64,000 nucleotides of DNA from an uncultured Pelagibacteraceae bacterium (GTDB lineage Bacteria; Pseudomonadota; Alphaproteobacteria; Pelagibacterales; Pelagibacteraceae): NCBI GenBank assembly GCA_902598015.1, contig CACJZT010000001.1, positions 1 through 64,000 of the forward strand, read 5' to 3'. The notes under the pieces were generated by a model. The model made no database searches, was not told the origin of the DNA, and was given only the letters and a program-made list of their open reading frames with translations. Within the stretch, counting starts at the first letter, position 1; every line of letters begins with the position of its first letter. This document shows, in pieces, positions 52,558-59,219 of this stretch. The position numbers were made by a program, and so were the translations under genes.

Positions 52558-52726
52558 ATAAACTCTCTATTTTATCTCTAAAATCATTATCAACTGTAAA
52601 ATAATGTCCATTTTCTTCATGAAGACTAGATCCTGTTGAATGATATTCGTCTAAATGTTTTTTAAATTTTTCAATATCTATTTCTATAAGTTTGCCATTA
52701 TCGTCTTTAATTTTAGCTTTTCTCAC
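52544..52726 (-). CDS. Small charged protein encoded inside the Liv operon
   Basis: A 60-residue hydrophilic protein (KAKIKDDNGKLIEIDIEKFK at residues 3-22) between LivH and LivM. It starts with GTG 52726, overlapping the LivH stop by 4 bp (GTGA), and its end overlaps LivM by 14 bp, so all three are translationally coupled. It has no signal peptide or membrane segment and is rich in Glu, Asp and Lys. No family is recognised. The tight embedding argues that it is real and works with the transporter, perhaps as a cytoplasmic regulator. Confidence 0.7.
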   Translation of the reverse strand: MRKAKIKDDNGKLIEIDIEKFKKHLDEYHSTGSSLHEENGHYFTVDNDFRDKIESLYEQK

Positions 52727-53616
52727 TTTAAATACTCTCTCTTTCTTGAAAGTTTAAATCTTCTGTAAACTAAAATTAAAACTAATAATAAAAATACTGA
52801 ACCAATTCTAAATTCTGTACCAAGAATGTAATCTGCAAATTCTTCAAATATTCCCAGTCCCATACCTGACATAGCTACTCCAGGTAAATTTCCTAATCCT
52901 GCAACAATTACAATCATAAATGATCTTATAGTGTAAGGTAATCCCATATAAGGGTGGATCGTAAATGTTATTGAAATTAAAGCTCCAGCAACACCACATA
53001 GTGCAGCATTTATACCAAATGTTGCTGCATAAACTTTTTCTGTATCAACTCCTAAAATTTTTGCTGCTCTTGCATTTTGAGCTGTTGCTCTAATTGCACG
53101 ACCTAGTTTTGATCTTTTCATATAAACTACTAAACAAATTGCAAAGACAATACTTATAAAAGCGGAAAATATTTTAGAGTTTGGTAAAACAACATTATTA
53201 TCAAATAGCATTGTAGTTCCATAACCAGAATTAGCTAAAACAACGTCTGCTCCAAAAGCGAAGTTCATTAACTGCATAAACAGAATACTAATTCCAAAGG
53301 TTGCTAATATTGAAATAAAAAGATCTCTGTCTACAACTTTATTTATAACTAATTTATAAATTGCAATTCCAACAAAATACATAATTATAGGAGAGACAAT
53401 TACTCCCCAGGCTGGATGAATACCATAGAGATACATAAAATATGCAATGTAACCACCCAATATAACAAGGTCTCCCTGTGCAATATTAATTATATTCATA
53501 ACACCCCATTGGAGTGCCATTCCATAAGCTATTAATGCAAATAATATTCCAAGTAAAAGTCCATCAAGACATGCTTGAATAGTTATCATTGGATATTGGA
53601 AGACTAAAAAATCCAT
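52723..53616 (-). CDS. livH: Branched-chain amino acid-type ABC permease LivH (copy B)
   Basis: A 297-residue permease with AYGMALQWGVMNIINIAQGDLVILGGYIA as the LivH hallmark, coupling loop RSKLGRAIRATAQNARAAKI, and VAGLGNLPGVAMSGMGLGIF near the C-terminus. It lies 61 bp after the binding-protein gene with a terminator between, and overlaps the small charged gene by 4 bp. It forms a channel with LivM. Confidence 0.93.
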   Translation of the reverse strand: MDFLVFQYPMITIQACLDGLLLGILFALIAYGMALQWGVMNIINIAQGDLVILGGYIAYFMYLYGIHPAWGVIVSPIIMYFVGIAIYKLVINKVVDRDLFISILATFGISILFMQLMNFAFGADVVLANSGYGTTMLFDNNVVLPNSKIFSAFISIVFAICLVVYMKRSKLGRAIRATAQNARAAKILGVDTEKVYAATFGINAALCGVAGALISITFTIHPYMGLPYTIRSFMIVIVAGLGNLPGVAMSGMGLGIFEEFADYILGTEFRIGSVFLLLVLILVYRRFKLSRKREYLK

Positions 53617-53641
53617 AATTAATTTTGATCTCTATAAAAAA

Positions 53642-53665
53642 AAGCCCCCTATTTCTAGGGGGCTT
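53642..53665 (-). terminator. Terminator between LivK-like and LivH genes
   Basis: Ten-bp arms AAGCCCCCTA and TAGGGGGCTT enclose a 4-base loop. On the minus strand a T-run follows, as in an intrinsic terminator. It separates the binding protein from the permease, matching the pattern at 1246-1273 and 12489-12510. Confidence 0.9.
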
Positions 53666-53677
53666 AAATATTTTTTT

Positions 53678-54916
53678 TTATCTTTCAGACCACTTTGGTA
53701 CTGGGTGTATTAACTCAGCTGAAGCCCATTTTAATGGAGCAACAACTTTATTTTCACACTTACCAGCATCATCACACATTACTTGGAAAAGTACCATTGG
53801 TTTGTCAACATTTTGACCACCAGGTGCAAATTTAATATTTCCATAGAATGTTTGCATATTAGTTGCAGCAAGAGCATCTCTTACTTTTTTCTGATCAAAA
53901 GTATTTGCTCTTTCAAAAGCATCTTTAAATACTAACAATGCAGCTGAAGACTCTGCAGATTGATATGGTGGATCATAGCCAAATTCTTTTTCAAAATCTG
54001 CAGCATATGTCATACCATCTTTAAAGAAATCATCTTTGTAAGTTAATGTTTTATGCCATTGTGAAGCGCATAATGCATATTGTGAGTTTTTACCATGTTG
54101 CTTTGATAATTTTGCAGCATCACAGTGAGTCATTGCCAACATTGGAACATCAACTTTCATTTCTGAAATTTGTCTTATAGCTGTTAAAGCTCCTTTTGTA
54201 TGACCTGAAACAACCAATACATCTGGCTTCATTTGTTTTACTTTAACTAATGTAGCAGCCATATCATTAAGCTCTTTTGGAAGTTTATCATCGATTATAA
54301 TTTCAGATCCAGTTTCTTTAGCAGCATCTAAAATACCTAATCTTACGTCTTGTGAGAATGCATCTTGCTCAAAAGCTTGTGCAATTCTTACACCTTTACC
54401 ACCATTTAACTCAACAGCTGTTCTTATTGCTACATCAAGATATAAGTTTGCTGGTGCTAGTACTGCAAATAGATATTTGTAACCTTTTGTAAACAAAGAT
54501 CTAGAAGCACCGTTAGCCTCAACCATTGGTACACCATATTTTTCAGTTACTGGTGCAATCGCTTTTGTCAAACCTGAACTGTATGGCCCAAGCATGAACT
54601 CTACTTTATCTTGTGAGATTAATCTTTCTGCAAGCTGAGCTGCTCTTTTTGGGTTTGACTCATCATCATAATAAATAATATCAAACTTATAAGTTTTTCC
54701 TCCAACTTTTACTCCACCCATGCTGTTAATTCTATCAACAGCCATATTATAGCCGTTTTGAGTATGAACACCATTAGATGAATATTTTCCAGTTAAAGAA
54801 ATTGCAGCACCTAAAATAATCTTATCTCCAACTACTTTTGCAAACGATACAACTGAAGTTGAAAATAATAATGCTATTGCAGAAACAAATGTAATTAAAA
54901 TGTTTTTTATTTTCAT
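53678..54916 (-). CDS. livK: Branched-chain amino acid-type ABC binding protein (LivK-like, copy B)
   Basis: A 412-residue periplasmic binding protein with a signal peptide (residues 1-26, ending VVSFA). KIILGAAISLTGKYSSNGVH, YYDDESNPKRAAQLAERLI and FMLGPYSSGLTKAIAP are the type I family blocks. A strong ribosome site (AAAGGGGAA) precedes the ATG. It is the first gene of the long minus-strand run. The class binds branched-chain amino acids, but also amides and aromatic acids. Confidence 0.92.
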   Translation of the reverse strand: MKIKNILITFVSAIALLFSTSVVSFAKVVGDKIILGAAISLTGKYSSNGVHTQNGYNMAVDRINSMGGVKVGGKTYKFDIIYYDDESNPKRAAQLAERLISQDKVEFMLGPYSSGLTKAIAPVTEKYGVPMVEANGASRSLFTKGYKYLFAVLAPANLYLDVAIRTAVELNGGKGVRIAQAFEQDAFSQDVRLGILDAAKETGSEIIIDDKLPKELNDMAATLVKVKQMKPDVLVVSGHTKGALTAIRQISEMKVDVPMLAMTHCDAAKLSKQHGKNSQYALCASQWHKTLTYKDDFFKDGMTYAADFEKEFGYDPPYQSAESSAALLVFKDAFERANTFDQKKVRDALAATNMQTFYGNIKFAPGGQNVDKPMVLFQVMCDDAGKCENKVVAPLKWASAELIHPVPKWSER

Positions 54917-55004
54917 TTATTCCCCTTTAATTTATTAATTAATAAAGCTTAAATTAATAACAAAAACTATTTAATTGCAAGTGGGAGTAGTAACGCAATA
55001 TACC

Positions 55005-55619
55005 TTAGTATTGTTGAGTAAATGCAATAATTATAGCTATCAAAATTATCACACAAGCTGAAATTGTATTTATAATTTTAGGATTAGCTTTGATCCAAAC
55101 AATTAATTTATTAGCCAAGATTGCATAACCAACTAAAGACAGAAAATCTAATACTACATAAGTTGTAATTAAAATAATAAACTGAATAATATAATTAGAA
55201 TTAAAATCAATAAATTGTGGAAATATAAATGGAAAAAACATCCATGCTTTAGGACTTGTTCCTGCAACTAAAAAACCATCTTTGTAAAACGAAAAAAAAC
55301 TTTTATCTAAAATATCTTTTGTATTTATATCTTTAGGTCTCGATTTATAAATATCATAAGCGAGATATGTTAAATAGGCGATACCTAACCATTTTAATGT
55401 ATTTAATATTGTTGGATTGTCCGACAAAAAAGATCCAATAACAAAAATTACTAAAGTTGCCTGAATTATATTTGCAGTTACGTCTCCTAACGCAGTCCAG
55501 ACACATTTTTGAACGCCGTAGTTCATAGAATAAGAAATAATTACAATTCTAGGTGTGCCTGGAGTTATAAACATAAAAATGATGATCTGTAAAAAAAGGA
55601 TAAAATCTATGGGAAGCAT
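55005..55619 (-). CDS. LysE/RhtB-family amino acid exporter
   Basis: A 204-residue membrane protein with six segments. FMFITPGTPRIVIISYSMNYG near the start is the LysE/RhtB motif, with KWLGIAYLTYLAYDIYKSRP and AGTSPKAWMFFPFIFPQFID following. It exports amino acids such as homoserine, threonine or lysine. It is alone, 88 bp after the LivK gene and divergent to the DUF2805 gene. Confidence 0.9.
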   Translation of the reverse strand: MLPIDFILFLQIIIFMFITPGTPRIVIISYSMNYGVQKCVWTALGDVTANIIQATLVIFVIGSFLSDNPTILNTLKWLGIAYLTYLAYDIYKSRPKDINTKDILDKSFFSFYKDGFLVAGTSPKAWMFFPFIFPQFIDFNSNYIIQFIILITTYVVLDFLSLVGYAILANKLIVWIKANPKIINTISACVIILIAIIIAFTQQY

Positions 55620-55625
55620 TTCAAG

Positions 55626-55672
55626 GATAGTCCTAAAAAACCGGGAGCTAAAGATGGCTAGATAGGACTATC
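55626..55672. promoter_or_regulatory. Long-arm inverted repeat between LysE and DUF2805 genes
   Basis: GATAGTCCT at 55626-55634 and AGGACTATC at 55664-55672 are perfect 9-bp arms around a 29-nt centre that contains AGC and GCT as a smaller inner stem. The right side itself reads GATAGGACTATC, a small palindrome. The G+C of this block is above the local background. It may be a regulator site or a structured leader of the LysE gene, whose ATG is at 55619. No known riboswitch pattern is recognised. Confidence 0.35.
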
Positions 55673-55739
55673 TAAAACTGATATTATCATAGGCTTAAAT
55701 ATTTGCATTAAAATAATTTTAACAATTTGTTGAATTTTG

Positions 55740-56036
55740 ATGAAAAAAAGTCACAGACCCACAACCAGAGTTAAAAATCCAGAGCCATCTCTTGATAGTC
55801 CAGATTGGGTCATCTGGGCAGCATGGGCTGACCGGATTACTTTTGAGGAAATTGAAAAAAAAACTGGAAAGACTGAAGGTGAAGTTATTAAAATTATGCG
55901 AAGATCTTTAAAACCCTCATCATTTAGGCTGTGGAGAAAAAGAGCTAGCTCTCAAAGTATAAAACATAGAAAAAAATTTGAATATTCAAGAAAACAGATT
56001 AAGTCAAAAATAAATAAAAATGATTACTTACTATAG
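55740..56036 (+). CDS. DUF2805 / TIGR03643-type small protein
   Basis: A 98-residue basic protein. PDWVIWAAWADRITFEEIEKKTGKTEGEVIKIMRR looks like a helix-turn-helix region, and SLKPSSFRLWRKRASSQSIKH is the family hallmark. The start is ATG 55740; a TTG one codon upstream is not needed. The molecular role of the family is unknown. It is followed 32 bp later by the glutaredoxin gene, perhaps in one operon. Confidence 0.88.
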   Translation: MKKSHRPTTRVKNPEPSLDSPDWVIWAAWADRITFEEIEKKTGKTEGEVIKIMRRSLKPSSFRLWRKRASSQSIKHRKKFEYSRKQIKSKINKNDYLL

Positions 56037-56068
56037 TAATTTATGAAACATCACTTATATATTGCCTT

Positions 56069-56323
56069 ATGAAAAATATAACTGTTTACTCTGGTCCAAT
56101 GTGTAACTTTTGTGATGCAGCAAAAAGATTATTATCTAGAAATAATCTTAATTATAACGAGATAGATATTTCAACAAAAGAAGGCCTAAGAGACGAAATG
56201 ACTAAGAGAGCGAATGGACGAAGAACTATTCCTCAAATATTTTTTGGTGACTATCACGTTGGAGGCTATCAGGAATTAAGAGAATTGGAGAAAACTGGAA
56301 AGCTTTTTAGTTCTTTAGAATAA
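56069..56323 (+). CDS. grxC: Glutaredoxin (GrxC type)
   Basis: An 84-residue glutaredoxin. The redox pair is Cys12 and Cys15 in MCNFCDAAKRLL, where the common CPYC/CPFC motif has Asn instead of Pro. RTIPQIFFGDYHVGGYQEL supplies the cis-proline and the glutathione-binding site. It reduces disulfides with glutathione in the cytoplasm. It ends 4 bp from a convergent secreted-protein gene. The CNFC motif is unusual and may alter redox potential. Confidence 0.93.
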   Translation: MKNITVYSGPMCNFCDAAKRLLSRNNLNYNEIDISTKEGLRDEMTKRANGRRTIPQIFFGDYHVGGYQELRELEKTGKLFSSLE

Positions 56324-56327
56324 TTTT

Positions 56328-57026
56328 TTAATCAACAAACGATATTGTCATTCCCGGTTCATTTGCATACATAACATTACCTGTGCACGCAGCTGCACCA
56401 CCTGTGGCTTCACCAACTGCATTTGAAACATCAAATGCAACCTTTACTGTTGGAAAATCACCAGCTTTAACTTTTAAACCGCCTCCTGAAATAATTTTTC
56501 TATATTGAAAATACTCATCACTACTTCCTATTTCACCATCGTCTGAAACAGATGCGCCCAAAGAGTCAACCGAACCGTTCATATGATCATCATAAGAAGT
56601 TCCATCTGGAACATATAAAGTTGAAGATCCTGGAGTACCTCCAGTTTGTCCTTTTGCATCTGTGGTTTTAGATCCTGACTCACCAGCTTTGGTTGCGCAA
56701 CTTCCTGCTGTTCCGGTCATTGAAAATTGTCTACTCATAGTAATTTGAATGTAAGTATATAAGGTTCCTATTTTTGCTTTTGCAATATTTCCATAAGATC
56801 CAGCTGTGGCTCCTGCGTCCACTGATGCGATATCTACAGCACCTGATGTTCCTGACGGTGATATAGTTAATGCATTTAAACAATTTGCTGTAGTACTTCC
56901 AGTTTCGCACAGTTCAAGTTTTGTCATTGTAACTTTATATTCTGTTGCGGCTCCTGTTGCTGCATATGTATTAACTGAATAAAAAAAGATAAATAAAATT
57001 AAAATTGATTTGATTAAATTTCTCAT
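56328..57026 (-). CDS. Secreted protein of unknown function next to the barrel protein
   Basis: A 232-residue protein with a signal peptide (residues 1-22, ending NTYAA). The mature part is rich in Gly, Ser and Thr, has five cysteines in the mature part (for example ELCET, ANCLN, GSCAT and AACTG), and shows alternating polar and hydrophobic residues typical of beta structure. It starts 3 bp after the inverse-autotransporter-like gene, so it is a likely partner or secreted cargo. No family is recognised. It may be surface-exposed or periplasmic. Confidence 0.8.
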   Translation of the reverse strand: MRNLIKSILILFIFFYSVNTYAATGAATEYKVTMTKLELCETGSTTANCLNALTISPSGTSGAVDIASVDAGATAGSYGNIAKAKIGTLYTYIQITMSRQFSMTGTAGSCATKAGESGSKTTDAKGQTGGTPGSSTLYVPDGTSYDDHMNGSVDSLGASVSDDGEIGSSDEYFQYRKIISGGGLKVKAGDFPTVKVAFDVSNAVGEATGGAAACTGNVMYANEPGMTISFVD

Positions 57027-57029
57027 AAA

Positions 57030-57905
57030 TTATTGCTTAGTTAACACTACTGCTCCTTGAACTTCTATTGTCATAGCGTTTCTTCGTCTAACTTTATCTT
57101 TCATTTTTGCTTCTACATCACCTTTTTCAAATGCAGTTGATGATAAAAATCCATCTTGAAGTGATGATTTATTTCTTGGTGGATTATAATACACAATTTT
57201 GAAATTCTCCTCATCTTCAACCCCGGTAGTATCTATAAAATTCTTTGACGCCTCAATTTGAATACTTGGAGATAAATTCATTTCAAGAGAAACTAAATTA
57301 CCACCTGTATTCTCAGAAGCTTTATCTTTTTCAAAATCATAATTTTGCAAATTTAATCTTGTCCACGGCATGTATGGTAATTGTGATGATAAGTTTATTT
57401 CATGACCATCTAATACTTTTTCTTTAACGCCATTAATAGTTTCAACTCCTGACAGACCTAAATAATAGTTTCCAGTAAGTTCTAAAATTGGAGCTTTTGC
57501 CTCAAAACCTAAACTTGTTCTAGAATGTCCTTCTATATCGTAATCAATAAACCCATTTATACCCGTGATCATCGATTTGTCTGAAGATATATATCTTTGA
57601 CCGTAGCCTAGATTTAAAATAAATCTGGTATCATCGTTTACCTCTTGTGTATGTAAACTTAATTGTGAAAATGAATTCTGACCATCCGAGCTATCTAATT
57701 CTTTAAATTTTAATATTTCTAATTCAACATCATCATCTTCAGGAAATTCTAAAGAGAATTCAGTGTCTCCACCTAAAGTACTCTCAACAAATAATGAAAT
57801 TTTGTCTGAAAGTCTATCAATTATATCATCAGCTGTATCTGCATATGCGAAAGTTGTAAATAAAGATACCCAAATTATAATAAAGAACTTATTTAATATT
57901 TTCAT
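57030..57905 (-). CDS. Outer-membrane barrel resembling inverse autotransporter beta domain
   Basis: A 291-residue protein with signal peptide (1-22). Residues about 79-225 match the beta-barrel domain of intimin/invasin-type inverse autotransporters: FSQLSLHTQ, FILNLGYGQRYISSD, GINGFIDYDIEGHSRTSLGF, LELTGNYYLGLSG and SSQLPYMPWTRL. No passenger with Ig-like domains follows; only about 65 residues remain, with a charged stretch KMKDKVRRRNAM and EVQGAVVLTKQ. It is thus a stand-alone barrel. It is directly upstream of a secreted protein of unknown function. A porin-like or secretion role is inference. Confidence 0.72.
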   Translation of the reverse strand: MKILNKFFIIIWVSLFTTFAYADTADDIIDRLSDKISLFVESTLGGDTEFSLEFPEDDDVELEILKFKELDSSDGQNSFSQLSLHTQEVNDDTRFILNLGYGQRYISSDKSMITGINGFIDYDIEGHSRTSLGFEAKAPILELTGNYYLGLSGVETINGVKEKVLDGHEINLSSQLPYMPWTRLNLQNYDFEKDKASENTGGNLVSLEMNLSPSIQIEASKNFIDTTGVEDEENFKIVYYNPPRNKSSLQDGFLSSTAFEKGDVEAKMKDKVRRRNAMTIEVQGAVVLTKQ

Positions 57906-57941
57906 ACACGTAGGTTTATTTTATTTTTCTTTTAATATCAA

Positions 57942-58310
57942 TTAGTTATGTGGTTTGAAAACTAAACAAACTCCGTTATTACAATATCTTTTTCCTGTCG
58001 GATGTGGACCATCATTAAATATATGTCCATGATGTCCTCCACATTTCTTACAATGATACTCTGTTCTAGCATAACCGATATGGTGATCTGTTTTAGTCTC
58101 AAAAACATCTGGAAGAGATTTATAAAAAGAAGGCCAACCTGATCCACTTTCATATTTCGTTGATGATTTAAATAATTCAGTATCACAGTTGGCACAGTGG
58201 TATGAGCCCTCTCTTTTTTCAGCATTTAATTCACTTGAACCAGGAGGTTCAGTAGCTTCATTAAATAAAATATTTTCTTGTTCTGGAGTTAAATTTGAAT
58301 TTTTTTTCAT
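57942..58310 (-). CDS. msrB: Peptide methionine-R-sulfoxide reductase MsrB
   Basis: A 122-residue MsrB. The zinc cysteines are in CANCDTELF and CKKCGGHHGHIF, and the catalytic Cys is in GKRYCNNGVCLVF, with an extra Cys five residues on that may resolve. YESGSGWPSFY is the substrate-binding block. It overlaps the HDAC-like gene by one base (TAATG), so the two are co-translated. It repairs R-methionine sulfoxides in proteins; MsrA is at 19680. Confidence 0.94.
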   Translation of the reverse strand: MKKNSNLTPEQENILFNEATEPPGSSELNAEKREGSYHCANCDTELFKSSTKYESGSGWPSFYKSLPDVFETKTDHHIGYARTEYHCKKCGGHHGHIFNDGPHPTGKRYCNNGVCLVFKPHN

Positions 58311-59203
58311 TATAAAAATTTAGCACATGTTTTATGTAAACTGGAATGTAATTCTACTAGTTTATTAAAATCTTCGTTGTATCCACCTCCCAATACTCCA
58401 CATATAGGAATTTTATTTGAGAAGAAATTATCAATTACTAATTGATCTCTTTCAAATATACCATTATCAGATATTTTTAGTTTACCCAACCTGTCATTAT
58501 AGTGAATATCAACTCCAGCGATATAAAAAACGAAATCAAACTCTTCCTCATTCAAATATTTTAGGTTATTTTTTAAAATATCAATATATTCTCTATCTTC
58601 TAAATTTTCCTCTAATTCAATATCTAAGTCACTTTTTGATTTTTTTGCTGGATAATTAACTTTCGCATGCATACTAAATGTAAAAACTTGAGTATCATTT
58701 TTAAATATTTCAGAATTGCCATTACCCTGGTGAACATCTAAATCAATAATTAAAATTCTGTTTGCCAGACCTCTTTTAGTTAAATATTTAGCTGCTACTG
58801 CAACATCATTAAAAACACAAAATCCAGCACCTTCATTAGATGTTGCATGATGGCTGCCTCCAGCAGTATTGCAAGCTATTCCATAATTTAGAGCTAGTTT
58901 TGTAGCAAGCACTGTGCCTCCGGTTGCAATAAAAGACCTTCTAACTACACTTTCAACTAAAGGAAAACCAATTTTTCTGATCTCGTTTTTATTTAAAGTT
59001 TTATTTTTTATTTTATTTATATAGTCTTCTGTATGTGCCTCTTTTAGAGTTTCTACTGAGCATTGCTCTGGGATATAGAATTTTTTAACTATTTTATTTT
59101 TAATTAACGCTTTAGCTAATTCTCCAAATTTTTTTATAGGAAATTTATTGTCATCATTTAATTGAGCTTCATAATCTTTATGATTGACGACAGGTAATTC
59201 CAT
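58310..59203 (-). CDS. Histone deacetylase-family (AcuC/HDAC-like) protein
   Basis: A 297-residue zinc deacetylase fold. GGSHHATSNEGAGFCVFND holds the catalytic His pair, and ILIIDLDVHQGNGNSEIF holds the metal ligands Asp and His; a third Asp follows in AGVDIHYNDRLGKL. Bacterial members deacetylate acetyl-lysine in proteins, acetylpolyamines or acetoin-linked proteins. It lies 16 bp after aceE and overlaps msrB, giving an operon that links pyruvate oxidation, deacetylation and repair. A role in deacetylating metabolic enzymes is speculative. Confidence 0.88.
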   Translation of the reverse strand: MELPVVNHKDYEAQLNDDNKFPIKKFGELAKALIKNKIVKKFYIPEQCSVETLKEAHTEDYINKIKNKTLNKNEIRKIGFPLVESVVRRSFIATGGTVLATKLALNYGIACNTAGGSHHATSNEGAGFCVFNDVAVAAKYLTKRGLANRILIIDLDVHQGNGNSEIFKNDTQVFTFSMHAKVNYPAKKSKSDLDIELEENLEDREYIDILKNNLKYLNEEEFDFVFYIAGVDIHYNDRLGKLKISDNGIFERDQLVIDNFFSNKIPICGVLGGGYNEDFNKLVELHSSLHKTCAKFL

Positions 59204-59219
59204 AAAAAATTAGTAGGGA

